A stretch of 64,000 bases of DNA, from assembly GCA_049302185.1 (NCBI GenBank), contig JBAQLV010000032.1, positions 8,245 through 72,244 of the forward strand. The letters are read 5' to 3'. Below the pieces are notes generated by a model. That model was not told the origin of the DNA. It searched no databases and saw nothing but the letters and a program-made list of their open reading frames with translations. A program made the translations under genes and the position numbers. Positions 40,120 to 48,234 of this stretch are shown here, piece after piece. The stretch is from UBA1546 sp049302185. GTDB lineage: Bacteria; Nitrospirota; Thermodesulfovibrionia; Thermodesulfovibrionales; UBA1546. Positions within the stretch are counted from its first letter, which is position 1. Each line of letters begins with the position of its first letter.

Positions 40120-40449
40120 TTACTTTGAAGATATTTTTACAGGGACGCCATTTTTTCTTATTTCGTAGATAAGAGGCAGCCATGTATCGTTTCTATAAGA
40201 TTTGCTTGATATAGGAACAGGCTCTATACGCGGGTCTACCGTAGAAGCTATTTCGAAAAGCTTTGTGCCTTCCCTGTATCTGTTTTTTCCAAAATCAGGA
40301 GAAACTATCGCAATATCTATGTCGCTGAACTCGTGCGCCTTTCCCGAGATTCTTGAACCATAAAGGATTGCCTTGGAAACCCTGATTTTATGTTTTTTGA
40401 GTTCCCTTATAAACTGCTGCGCCTTTTTTATAACTTTTCTTTCAACCAT
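40120..40449 (-). CDS. MNT-type nucleotidyltransferase
   Basis: 109 residues with L-Y-G-S-R-I-S-G-K-A-H-E-F-S-D-I-D-I-A-I, the GSx10DxD motif. It pairs with the upstream HEPN gene, overlapping it by 22 bases. The order here is HEPN then MNT, the opposite of the mntA-hepT pair at 23.3-24.2 kb. The module may be a toxin-antitoxin pair; both proteins look complete. Confidence 0.85.
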   Translation of the reverse strand: MVERKVIKKAQQFIRELKKHKIRVSKAILYGSRISGKAHEFSDIDIAIVSPDFGKNRYREGTKLFEIASTVDPRIEPVPISSKSYRNDTWLPLIYEIRKNGVPVKISSK

Positions 40450-40868
40450 ACATATACCTCTCTGATTTGTTCCAATTTCTTATCTGCGAATTTCTTTGTA
40501 CACTTTTTATAGAATTTTTTCTGTTCATCGGGATATCTTGCTTCTATCTGGAATTCCATAAATCCTGCCAGCCGTTTAATTGTTTTTTGCGGCATGTCAA
40601 GCCCTGATTTTTCCGCCAATAGAGGCAATGAATGTGTATATGGAGCGTGTTTTCCGGTTGATTTTACAACAAGCGCTTTAAGTAGTTTTTCAATCGCAAG
40701 ATGCCCCATAAATAAAGCATACGGGTATTTGCGTTTTTCAAACATAGCCTCGGCAACTCCAATATCATATTCTGCTCCATTTAGCCAGTATTGGATTGTT
40801 TTTTGAACATTAAATTTTAACAAAAAAATTCTCCATTCAATATTGTCCGGTAGAGCTAATTTTACCAT
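40428..40868 (-). CDS. HEPN-domain protein
   Basis: 146 residues, helical. W-L-N-G-A-E-Y-D-I-G-V-A-E-A-M-F, then G-H-L-A-I-E-K-L-L-K-A-L-V, then E-A-R-Y-P-D-E (the usual A-R-Y-P motif of this HEPN subfamily). The Rx4-6H RNase motif of HepT is not obvious, so it may be a binding rather than a nuclease HEPN. No good ribosome-binding site precedes the ATG at 40868 and the true start may be internal. Confidence 0.82.
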   Translation of the reverse strand: MVKLALPDNIEWRIFLLKFNVQKTIQYWLNGAEYDIGVAEAMFEKRKYPYALFMGHLAIEKLLKALVVKSTGKHAPYTHSLPLLAEKSGLDMPQKTIKRLAGFMEFQIEARYPDEQKKFYKKCTKKFADKKLEQIREVYVWLKEKL

Positions 40869-40898
40869 AATTTATAATAAAAAATATCATCAAGGTTC

Positions 40899-41114
40899 AG
40901 CCCAACTGCAAAGCAACGGGCTTCTGGGTTCACCCCGTTAGAAAAGCTGCAAGAGAAATTACCATCGATCAGCTATATGCCTTTACATCTTTTATTACCT
41001 ACATCATGCTGTTCTGTTTCTAACGGGGTAAAGAAATCAAAGCTCTACAACTTTCTCCTGATAATGCACGAGCATTTGTTTGTGTTTCAGAAAAAAAGTG
41101 CCATAGTTCCATAG
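40899..41114 (+). pseudogene. 3' relic of a DNA methyltransferase gene (copy 2), interrupted by a MITE-like element
   Basis: The flanks 40899-40931 and 41030-41114 match copy 1 (39929-40047). The 3' part reads V-K-K-S-K-L-Y-N-F-L-L-I-M-H-E-H-L-F-V-F-Q-K-K before a stop. Between them lies the 98-bp inverted-repeat element 40932-41029. It is non-functional. Confidence 0.6.
40932..41029. mobile_element. 98-bp MITE-like element with perfect 13-bp terminal inverted repeats
   Basis: The ends ACCCCGTTAGAAA and TTTCTAACGGGGT are perfect inverted repeats and the interior has no coding capacity. It interrupts the methylase relic. Related ends occur at 23208-23267 and 44690-44704. I see no clear target-site duplication. 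Confidence 0.75.
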
Positions 41115-41310
41115 AATCAAAGTCCCATAGTTTTTTAAAATACAATAAAAAAGCTTCGGTGCTAAGGAACTTCGGGACTAAGGAACTTGGGAAGCGCGGA
41201 AGGGTAATAGAGCAGAAATGTAAAAGCGCTGGAACAGGGAAATGGAAGCTCGGATGTAGTTTTATCTATTGCCATCTTTAGGTTATAATGTAGCTAAGAC
41301 AGAGGTGAAA
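41100..41310. repeat. Octamer-like repeats and leader upstream of a small ORF
   Basis: The stretch 41098-41185 is built of drifting 8-base units (GTGCCATA, GTTCCATA, GTCCCATA; GCTAAGGAAC twice). No gene is visible. A TATAAT at 41284-41289 may be a -10 box for the small ORF at 41313, but I see no convincing -35. Confidence 0.5.
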
Positions 41311-41312
41311 AT

Positions 41313-41426
41313 TTGAAAAAGCAGCCACTAAAACCAAACGGCAAAAATATCGAGATTGCACTTGAGCTTCTCGAACTCTCCTTAACCCTGAAAAAATCGG
41401 TCAGAAAAGCAACCAAGAAAAAATAG
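41313..41426 (+). CDS. Possible 37-residue lysine-rich small protein
   Basis: A TTG start follows GAGGTGAAAA. The protein has a Leu-rich helix (I-E-I-A-L-E-L-L-E-L-S-L-T-L) and ends K-A-T-K-K-K. It sits just upstream of rarA, in the same direction. It has a TATAAT box about 25 bases upstream. Function is unknown; it may be a real microprotein or a chance frame. Confidence 0.35.
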   Translation: MKKQPLKPNGKNIEIALELLELSLTLKKSVRKATKKK

Positions 41427-41463
41427 TGTCTATACTTGAATCTGTGATAGAAATTTAGTCTAT

Positions 41464-42702
41464 ATGAGCCTCTTTAATAAACATGAAAATATAAAAGACC
41501 CTCTTGCATACAGAATGTCTCCGAAGACATTGGATGAGTATGCAGGGCAGGAGCATATCATTGGAAAGGGAAAACTCCTTAGAAGGGCGATAGAGGCTGA
41601 CAGAATCACATCCCTTATTCTTTACGGCCCGCCCGGCACAGGCAAAACAGCTTTGGCGCAGGTTATCGCCAATAAGACAAACGCACGTTTTGAGTGGCTG
41701 AATGCAGCAACAGTCGGGCTTGATGAACTGAGACGGGTTATCAAAAGAGCAAGAGATGAAAAAAAGGCGGGCACAAGGACAATACTTTTTCTTGATGAGA
41801 TTCACAGATTCAACAAGCTCCAGCAGGATGCGCTTCTGCCTGATGTGGAAGAAGGGAATATCACGCTCATAGCGGCAACAGTAGAAAACCCGTTCTTCTA
41901 TGTCAACTCTGCGCTTCTTTCAAGGAGCCAGGTGTTTGAGCTGAAACCCCTTTTAACAGAAGATATTCTTAAAATCCTGAACCGTGCATTATCTGATAAG
42001 GAAAGAGGCGTTGGGAATTTAAACATTTCTCCTGAGAAAGGAAGCCTCGAGCATATCGCAAAAATGGCAGACGGAGATGCAAGAAAGGCGCTCTCAGCGC
42101 TTGAGATAGCTGCCCTCACAACACAGCCCGGTGAAAACGGAAAGATGATAATCACAAAAGAGATTGCAGAGGAATCCATCCAGAAAAAGGCGATAGTGTA
42201 TGACAAAAAAGGCGACCAGCACTATGACACAATATCCGCATTCATAAAGAGCATGAGAGGCTCTGACCCTGATGCGGCGATATATTACCTTGCAAAGATG
42301 CTGTATGCAGGCGAAGACCCGCGCTTTATAGCAAGGCGCATAGTCATCTGCGCCGCAGAAGATGTAGGGCTTAAAGATCCGATGGCGCTGGTTCTTGCAA
42401 TAGCGGCATTAAAGGCAATTGAGTTTGTAGGAATGCCTGAGGCGCGCATCCCCTTGGCAGAGGCGGTTATCTACATAGCCAATGCGCCCAAAGGCAATTC
42501 CGCTTACATGGCAATAGAGGAGGCGATGAAAGACATCGCAGAGGAAGAGACAATGGAAGTCCCTGACCATTTAAAAGGCAGTAATTATCCCGGCGCCAAA
42601 AAACTCGGGCATGGAACAGGATATAAATATCCCCATGATTATCCTGAAGGCAAAATCGAGCAGGAATATCTGAAGAAGAAAAAGAAATACTACAAGCCGT
42701 AG
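41464..42702 (+). CDS. rarA: Replication-associated recombination protein RarA (MgsA)
   Basis: 412-residue AAA+ ATPase that works at stalled replication forks with SSB. The N-terminal L-A-Y-R-M-S-P-K-T-L-D-E-Y-A-G-Q, Walker A G-P-P-G-T-G-K-T-A, Walker B L-F-L-D-E-I-H-R-F-N-K, sensor E-N-P-F and the C-terminal tetramerisation region (G-S-D-P-D-A-A-I-Y-Y-L-A, A-P-K-G-N-S-A-Y) are complete. No clear ribosome-binding site precedes the ATG. Confidence 0.95.
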   Translation: MSLFNKHENIKDPLAYRMSPKTLDEYAGQEHIIGKGKLLRRAIEADRITSLILYGPPGTGKTALAQVIANKTNARFEWLNAATVGLDELRRVIKRARDEKKAGTRTILFLDEIHRFNKLQQDALLPDVEEGNITLIAATVENPFFYVNSALLSRSQVFELKPLLTEDILKILNRALSDKERGVGNLNISPEKGSLEHIAKMADGDARKALSALEIAALTTQPGENGKMIITKEIAEESIQKKAIVYDKKGDQHYDTISAFIKSMRGSDPDAAIYYLAKMLYAGEDPRFIARRIVICAAEDVGLKDPMALVLAIAALKAIEFVGMPEARIPLAEAVIYIANAPKGNSAYMAIEEAMKDIAEEETMEVPDHLKGSNYPGAKKLGHGTGYKYPHDYPEGKIEQEYLKKKKKYYKP

Positions 42703-42704
42703 CA

Positions 42705-43046
42705 CTACCCCGGAGGCCAGTGCATGTGTCTTCCGCCAAGGATATGAAGGTGGATGTGAAATACAGTCTGGCCTGATTCAGGATTGCAGTTCATGACAAG
42801 CCTGAACCCCCTTTCAGCAATCCCCTTATCCTTTGCAATCTTATTTGCAACCTGAAAAAGGTGGCCTAAAAGTCCGTTATCTTCCTTCTTAAGATCAAGA
42901 TTGGTTGAGATATGTTTTCTGGGTATGACTAAGGCATGCACAGGCGCCTGAGGATTAATGTCCTCAAAGGCGACGGCATACTCATCCTCGTAAATTATTT
43001 TTGCGGGTATTCTCTTATTTATAATCTCGCAGAATATACACGCCAT
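42705..43046 (-). CDS. hinT: HIT-family nucleotide hydrolase (HinT-like)
   Basis: 113 residues. The histidine triad H-I-H-L-H-I-L-G-G-R lies near the C-terminus and the N-terminal C-I-F-C-E-I-I starts the fold. It hydrolyses nucleoside phosphoramidates. It is convergent with rarA, with only two bases between the stop codons. Confidence 0.95.
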   Translation of the reverse strand: MACIFCEIINKRIPAKIIYEDEYAVAFEDINPQAPVHALVIPRKHISTNLDLKKEDNGLLGHLFQVANKIAKDKGIAERGFRLVMNCNPESGQTVFHIHLHILGGRHMHWPPG

Positions 43047-43115
43047 AAACCCTCCGCATTGTTTTCGTTAATTATACCATCTGATAACAGCAATTTTCCT
43101 GTTTCGGCGTTATCC

Positions 43116-43145
43116 TTGACTCTGATAATACTTAAAGTTTAAACT
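43116..43145 (+). promoter_or_regulatory. Candidate promoter of the aminotransferase gene
   Basis: TTGACT, an 18-base spacer and TAAACT (four of six). It is suitably placed 20 bases ahead of an AAGGAGG ribosome-binding site. The -10 is weak. Confidence 0.4.
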
Positions 43146-43176
43146 ATTCATCCACTTAAACTTAAGGAGGTTTTTC

Positions 43177-44316
43177 ATGTTAAAACGTTACCTGTTAGCG
43201 CCGGGACCTACCCCTGTGCCTTCAGAGGTTCTTCTTGCGATGGCAATGCCGATTATACATCACCGTTCGCCTGATTTCATCCCTGTGCTTGATGCTGCAA
43301 AAAATGGACTGAAGTGGCTTTACCAGACAAAAAACGATGTGCTTATCCTATGCTCCACAGGAACAGGCGGCATGGTAGGCGCTGTTAATAATTTTTTCAG
43401 CCCCGGAGATAAGGTTCTTACTGTAAACGGCGGTAAATTCGGCGAGCGATGGACAAAGATATGCAAGGCATACGGGCTTCAGGCAGAAGAGATTATTGTT
43501 GAGTGGGGATATGCGGTAAAACCTGAGACTATTGAGGCAAAATTAAAAAATGACCCGTCCATCAAAGGAGTGTTTGTACAGGCATCAGAAACATCAACAG
43601 GTGTTTATCATGATATAGAGGCGCTTGCCAAGATTGTAAGAAAATATGAAAACACAATCCTTATTGTTGACGCCATATCAGCGATTGTGGCCCATGACCT
43701 CAGGATGGACGAATGGGGTATAGATGTAATGATAGGCGGCTCGCAGAAGGGTGTGATGCTTCCGCCCGGACTTGCATTCGTAGGCATAAGTGAAAAGGCA
43801 TGGAAGTTCTCAGAAAAGTCAAAGTGTCCGAGATTCTATTTCAATTTTAAAAAGGAGCGTGAAAACCTCGCAAAGAACCAGACAAACTTTACATCTCCCG
43901 TGACTCTGATTATAGGATTAAACGAAAGCATTAAACTGCTCCGGAAAGAAGGGCTTGAGAATGTATTCAAGCGGCATGAAAGGCTTGCAAATGCGACAAG
44001 GGCGGCTGTTAAGGCGCTGGGGCTTGAACTTTATCCCAAGGAATCTCCGAGCAATTCGGTGACTGCGGTATGCGCACCATCAGGCATTGACGGACAGGCG
44101 ATTTATAAGAACCTGAGGGAGAAATACGGGATAACGGCAGCAGGCGGGCAGGACCATGTCAAGGGAAAGATATTCAGGATTGCGCATCTCGGCTATGCCG
44201 ACACCTTTGATGTCATTATTGCGATTGCAGGCTTAGAAATGGTGTTGAAAGGGATGGGGCATCCGGTAAAGCTCGGAGCGGGCGTTGCCGCGGCAGAAGA
44301 ACTGCTGATGAAGTAA
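43177..44316 (+). CDS. Class V aminotransferase (serine-pyruvate/alanine-glyoxylate type)
   Basis: 379 residues. L-L-A-P-G-P-T-P-V-P at the N-terminus, S-T-G-T-G-G-M (PLP phosphate), V-D-A-I-S-A-I and G-G-S-Q-K-G-V-M-L-P-P-G with the PLP lysine near residue 191. The family includes serine-glyoxylate and phosphoserine aminotransferase activities; this subfamily is often found where serA-linked serine synthesis uses it. No neighbour fixes the substrate. A strong AAGGAGG precedes the ATG. Confidence 0.9.
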   Translation: MLKRYLLAPGPTPVPSEVLLAMAMPIIHHRSPDFIPVLDAAKNGLKWLYQTKNDVLILCSTGTGGMVGAVNNFFSPGDKVLTVNGGKFGERWTKICKAYGLQAEEIIVEWGYAVKPETIEAKLKNDPSIKGVFVQASETSTGVYHDIEALAKIVRKYENTILIVDAISAIVAHDLRMDEWGIDVMIGGSQKGVMLPPGLAFVGISEKAWKFSEKSKCPRFYFNFKKERENLAKNQTNFTSPVTLIIGLNESIKLLRKEGLENVFKRHERLANATRAAVKALGLELYPKESPSNSVTAVCAPSGIDGQAIYKNLREKYGITAAGGQDHVKGKIFRIAHLGYADTFDVIIAIAGLEMVLKGMGHPVKLGAGVAAAEELLMK

Positions 44317-44446
44317 AAGGCAGTTGACAAAATGTTCGGCAGACATGGGTGACAGGAGGCTGTGCCTGTCTTTCGGCAATATTAAACTACCCTTGTAAAA
44401 GTGCAAAAGTTAGTACTACATATTAAGCTGTTACAATTTCTCAGGT

Positions 44447-44530
44447 GGGGCTATCCGCTTCACTTTGTTGCGACTTCAGCCCCTATTCTGACAGACCCGT
44501 GAATCTTGCCTCAATCCAGACACAGCCTCC
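44447..44530 (-). repeat. 84-bp dispersed repeat, copy A
   Basis: This is the reverse complement of 63915-63998 with four mismatches in 84 bases. It contains GGGGCT and AGCCCC arms about 25 bases apart that could form a hairpin. No protein match was recognised. Confidence 0.9.
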
Positions 44531-44671
44531 TATCACATTTTACCATCCATACCTCTCATGGCAGGCATGTGTGAAGAAAAAGCCTTACGGCAGCACCTTA
44601 GTGAGACATCCATGGTAATAATGAAGTATTCATATTTGAATCCCAATGGATTTAAAGAACCCATATAACAA

Positions 44672-44718
44672 AATCCCGCTGCGTCGTAAGCCCCGTTTAG
44701 AAAACATGGGGCATCCCT
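44672..44718. repeat. Copy of the 23191-23236 dispersed repeat
   Basis: CCGCTGCGTCGTAAGCCCCG followed by TTTAGAAAACATGGGGCATC matches 23191-23236 at about 43 of 46 positions. Only the left inverted end of the MITE-like family is present here. Confidence 0.8.
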
Positions 44719-44810
44719 ATTTAAGCCTAAAAAAATACATTAAATCACACATAAGTAAAGATTAGATGATAAAATAGTAAATATTATTCGGAAGGGAGGG
44801 CTGACGGACA

Positions 44811-45812
44811 TTGAGAGGGCTTAGGAAAAGGCTGATATTCGCTCTGATATTTATAACCTGCGTGGTAATTGCCGGTTCTGCAGGATATATGCTCATAGAA
44901 GGGTGGAGCTGCATGGATTCTCTTTACATGACAATCATAACCATTGCAAGCGTCGGCTACAAGGAAATCCACGACCTGTCTCCGAATGGAAGAATTTTCA
45001 CCATTATTCTTATAATAAGCAGTGTGGGCAGTGTGACTTATGCGCTTACTACAATTGCAAAGATTATAGTAGAGGGCGAAATTCAAGAAATATTCGGGAG
45101 GAAGAAATTGGAAAAAAGGATTAAAGAATTGAAAAACCATTATATTATCTGCGGCTACGGCAGAATGGGCAGGATAATATGCAGGGAACTAAAGGGGAAA
45201 AACATAAAATTTGGCGTGATTGAAAAAGAGCCTAACACATTTAAAGCCGACGAAGAAACTATTATACTTAAAGGAGACGCCACAAAAGATGAACTTTTAA
45301 AAGAGATGGGGATAGAAAAGGCAAAGGGGCTTATATCAGTGCTTCCGACCGACGCTGAAAACCTTTTTGTGGTTCTGAGCGCCAGAGAATTGAACCCCAA
45401 TCTGTTCATTGTCGCGCGGGCAGGGGAAGAAGGCTCAGAGCAGAAATTGCTCAGGGCAGGCGCTGACAGGGTTGTCTCGCCGTATCATATCGGAGGACTC
45501 AGGATAGCGCATACGGTGTTAAAGCCTGCTGTTGTGGACTTTATAGAATTCGCAACAAAAAGCGGTAACATTGACCTTCAGATGGAGGAAATAACCGTCC
45601 AGAACAACTCTAAACTGGCAGGACTTTCGCTTGATGAATGCGGTATCGGCAGGGATTTGGGCATCATAGTTGTGGCAATCAAAAAGGCAAGCGGTGATAT
45701 GAAGTTCAATCCCACCTTCAGGACTGCCATTAAGGCAGGTGATACATTGATAGCACTTGGTGAAATACCGAAACTTAAAACACTCGAAGACATGGCAACG
45801 GTTAAGGGATAG
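44811..45812 (+). CDS. Potassium channel protein with RCK (TrkA-N/TrkA-C) domains
   Basis: 333 residues. Two membrane helices (about 8-26 and 62-85) flank a pore loop with I-T-I-A-S-V-G-Y-K-E-I. The second filter glycine of the canonical V-G-Y-G is lysine, which is odd. An RCK_N domain (H-Y-I-I-C-G-Y-G-R-M-G-R, Rossmann GxGxxG) and an RCK_C domain follow. The start is a TTG after GGGAGGG. It probably gates K+ or a related monovalent cation in response to a nucleotide or ion. Confidence 0.85.
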   Translation: MRGLRKRLIFALIFITCVVIAGSAGYMLIEGWSCMDSLYMTIITIASVGYKEIHDLSPNGRIFTIILIISSVGSVTYALTTIAKIIVEGEIQEIFGRKKLEKRIKELKNHYIICGYGRMGRIICRELKGKNIKFGVIEKEPNTFKADEETIILKGDATKDELLKEMGIEKAKGLISVLPTDAENLFVVLSARELNPNLFIVARAGEEGSEQKLLRAGADRVVSPYHIGGLRIAHTVLKPAVVDFIEFATKSGNIDLQMEEITVQNNSKLAGLSLDECGIGRDLGIIVVAIKKASGDMKFNPTFRTAIKAGDTLIALGEIPKLKTLEDMATVKG

Positions 45813-46197
45813 CTCTCTTACGGTGCGCAAAATCAGAAATGTTATAAACTCGCTTGTTAAGTGTGTTGAAGAAGCCAGGGGCGGGGAATATCAGAGCTAT
45901 GCCGAGTAAAATCTTTACGACTGAAGAATCCATCCTGCCCTGCAAAAATGCGCCAATGAAAGCCCCTATCAGTGTTAAAGCGCCGAAGCGTTTTAAAATA
46001 TCAATACTTATATGCCTGCTGAATAGGGAAACCTTTAGGAGATTGTTTGAGAGATGCACAACAGCCACTATTAGTATGGCAATTTTTACATCGTAAAATA
46101 TGAGAAAGACAGGAGTGAGTATTGTCGCCAGTCCGAACCCTGTCATGAGTGTCAGTAACGCTGATAAAAACGGATTTAAAATGCTTATATCAGTCAT
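45802..46197 (-). CDS. Short TauE/SafE-family membrane protein, probably truncated
   Basis: 131 residues with the first half of a TauE/SafE permease (G-F-G-L-A-T-I-L-T-P-V-F, V-A-V-V-H-L-S-N-N-L-L-K, G-A-F-I-G-A-F-L). Full-length members have seven or eight helices and about 250 residues, so the C-terminal half is missing. The ATG at 46197 has GGAGACGAC upstream. It overlaps the K+ channel 3' end by 11 bases. It may be a pseudogene or a half-size protein that dimerises. Confidence 0.65.
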   Translation of the reverse strand: MTDISILNPFLSALLTLMTGFGLATILTPVFLIFYDVKIAILIVAVVHLSNNLLKVSLFSRHISIDILKRFGALTLIGAFIGAFLQGRMDSSVVKILLGIALIFPAPGFFNTLNKRVYNISDFAHRKRAIP

Positions 46198-46281
46198 TGT
46201 CGTCTCCTGCAGCAAATATAATGATAATTTAGATACCCACAGGCAAACCCGTGGAACTCTGATACCGTGTTAGTCCTAAGC

Positions 46282-46686
46282 TTATTTTAATGGTATCAGC
46301 TTCGCATGCGCCTCGGCGATTATGGAGCCGTCTTCCTTCTTTAAAAGACATGAATATGCCTCAATAAGTTTTGCGCCTCTTTTTGTTATCTCTGCCCTTA
46401 CGATTGTTTCTTCATCCGCCATCAGAGGTTTCTTGAATCTTATATTTATTTCGGCAGTTACTGGTTTTATGCCTTCGGCTATAGCAGCCTGTATCATTGC
46501 CTCATCAAGCACGGTTGTTATAATCCCGCCGTGCGTTATATCCCTATATCCCTGATGTATCTTTGAGGGTGTGAATTCGGATGTGAGTTTGCCGTTGGAA
46601 TAATTAAAGGACAGCTTTAACCCGCAGGGATTTTCCCTGCCGCAGGCAAAACAGTAGTTGTCATCTTCAAGTTTTATTGAATGCAT
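46282..46686 (-). CDS. Hotdog-fold thioesterase (PaaI/4HBT-like)
   Basis: 134 residues. C-F-A-C-G-R-E-N-P-C-G-L-K-L at the N-terminus and T-H-G-G-I-I-T-T-V-L-D-E-A-M (the hotdog helix with catalytic-type His/Gly and Asp/Glu) identify the family, which hydrolyses acyl-CoA thioesters. It lies three bases downstream of selA and is probably co-transcribed; the functional link is not clear. Confidence 0.82.
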   Translation of the reverse strand: MHSIKLEDDNYCFACGRENPCGLKLSFNYSNGKLTSEFTPSKIHQGYRDITHGGIITTVLDEAMIQAAIAEGIKPVTAEINIRFKKPLMADEETIVRAEITKRGAKLIEAYSCLLKKEDGSIIAEAHAKLIPLK

Positions 46687-46688
46687 TT

Positions 46689-48122
46689 TTAATAAAGAGC
46701 AGCATGAACGCCTTTTACAAGGATGCCTATTTCATCTTCTCTTATTGTCCTTGCATCAAGCAAAAGCGCATTGTCTTTAACCCTCGCAACAATTGCGGGA
46801 GCCCCTTTCCTCAGCCTTTCCTCAAGGTCATTGACAGAGATATTGTCAGGGCTTATTAACACAGCATATGTCGGGAATTCTATCTCAGGAAGAGAGCCTC
46901 CTCCTGCCTTTGACGTGTCCTCTGTTATCTCTATTTTTGCAGCCTTAACCTTTCTCTTCAACAGCAGCGCTATCTTTTTCGCCCTTTCCCTTATCCTCTC
47001 TGGCTTCTGGAGAAGCGTCTTAAGCGTAGGAATATTCTCTACGGCCTTATCTTCATCAAGATATTCCATAAGCGTTGCCTCAAATGCGGCAAGGGTGAGC
47101 TTGTCTATCCTTATCGCCCTTGTCAGAGGGTTCCTCTGGAGCTTTTCAATGTATTCCTTTCTGCCAACGATAACGCCTCCCTGCGGCCCTCCGAGGAGCT
47201 TGTCACCGCTGAAGGTTACAATATCCACGCCGGACTCTACTATATTCTGAACCACAGGCTCAGAATGTATTCCATAGGGTTTCAGGTCTATCATGCATCC
47301 GCTTCCGAGGTCGTACATCACCGGGATGTGATATTTCTCTGAAAGCTTTTTTAAATCAGCAACAGGCGCTTCCTCTGTGAAACCTGAAATCCTGTAATTT
47401 GACTGATGCACTTTGAGGATTAATGCCGTGTTTTCATTAATCGCATTTCTATAATCATACAGATGCGTCTTGTTCGTTGTTCCGACCTCTCTCAGGACTG
47501 CGCCGCTTAATAACATAATATCAGGCACCCTGAACGAGCCTCCTATCTCAACAAGCTCTCCTCTTGAGACAATTACTTCCTTGCCTTTTGCCAGCGCACT
47601 AAGGCAGAGGAGAACAGCAGCAGCATTGTTGTTGACTATCAAAGCATCTTCAGCGCCTGTAATTTCCCTGAGGATTCTCGTGATATGGGCATATCTCTTT
47701 CCGCGCCTGCCCGCCTCAAGATTGTATTCAAGATTGGAATAGCTCTCTGAGATCTTTCTTACATTATCAAGTATTTTCTCTGACAATACTGACCTGCCGA
47801 GGTTTGTGTGTATTACTATGCCTGTTGCATTTATAACAGGCTGAAGGCTGAAAGCCGAAAGTTTTTCTATCTTCATCTCTATATCCCCTGACATCCCTTC
47901 GATGGATACATCCGAGGAAGACACCTCTCGTAGAGTCTCGCTTCGAGTCGAAACCGACGAGTCTACGACAAGTATCTCTTTTCTCCTCATGTCAATCACA
48001 TCCCTGATTGCCTGCAGAACATATTTTCTCGGATATGTCCTGCACCACTTAACCCCGTCATTGCTCTTGAGTATCTCATCAACAGAGGGTAATTCCTTGA
48101 GTAATTTCTGCTTTTCGCTCAT
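46689..48122 (-). CDS. selA: L-seryl-tRNA(Sec) selenium transferase
   Basis: 477-residue PLP decamer that converts Ser-tRNA(Sec) to Sec-tRNA(Sec). I-N-A-T-G-I-V-I-H-T-N-L-G-R-S, S-N-Y-R-I-S-G-F-T-E-E and S-G-D-K-L-L-G-G-P-Q-G-G with the PLP lysine are clear. A palindromic repeat inserts about 14 residues (S-S-V-S-T-R-S-E-T-L-R-E-V-S) at about 53-68, in the N-terminal helical domain. No selB, selD or tRNA-Sec is in the window. Its presence implies UGA decoding as selenocysteine in this organism. Confidence 0.95.
   Translation of the reverse strand: MSEKQKLLKELPSVDEILKSNDGVKWCRTYPRKYVLQAIRDVIDMRRKEILVVDSSVSTRSETLREVSSSDVSIEGMSGDIEMKIEKLSAFSLQPVINATGIVIHTNLGRSVLSEKILDNVRKISESYSNLEYNLEAGRRGKRYAHITRILREITGAEDALIVNNNAAAVLLCLSALAKGKEVIVSRGELVEIGGSFRVPDIMLLSGAVLREVGTTNKTHLYDYRNAINENTALILKVHQSNYRISGFTEEAPVADLKKLSEKYHIPVMYDLGSGCMIDLKPYGIHSEPVVQNIVESGVDIVTFSGDKLLGGPQGGVIVGRKEYIEKLQRNPLTRAIRIDKLTLAAFEATLMEYLDEDKAVENIPTLKTLLQKPERIRERAKKIALLLKRKVKAAKIEITEDTSKAGGGSLPEIEFPTYAVLISPDNISVNDLEERLRKGAPAIVARVKDNALLLDARTIREDEIGILVKGVHAALY
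47928..47968. repeat. Palindromic repeat inserted in frame in selA
   Basis: The outer arms TCGTAGA and TCTACGA enclose CTTCGAGTCGAAACCGACGAG. It is in frame and lies in the less conserved N-terminal region. The arms equal the palindrome upstream of dnaJ (1479-1493). Confidence 0.82.
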
Positions 48123-48234
48123 GCAACTTTTCTAACACAATTGAGGTGTATTGTCAATAATTACTATGTCAATTCGAAAAATGCATTAGCATGTAAAGAT
48201 CAACCGCATTTTTATGGAGGCATGCATGCCATTA

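Larger units (their letters stand above)
44317..44810. other. Repeat-rich intergenic region
   Basis: No convincing gene. It holds an 84-bp repeat (44447-44530) shared with the window end, a degenerate 25-base relative near 44346-44372 (GGAGGCTGTGCCTGTC type), an inverted copy of GGCAGGCATGTGTGA at about 44563-44577, and the 44672-44718 repeat. It separates the aminotransferase from the K+ channel gene. Confidence 0.7.

Noticed and set aside
46689..48122. Selenoprotein genes or a SECIS/tRNA-Sec near selA
   Set aside because: No tRNA-Sec-like cloverleaf and no gene interrupted by an in-frame TGA was seen in the window.
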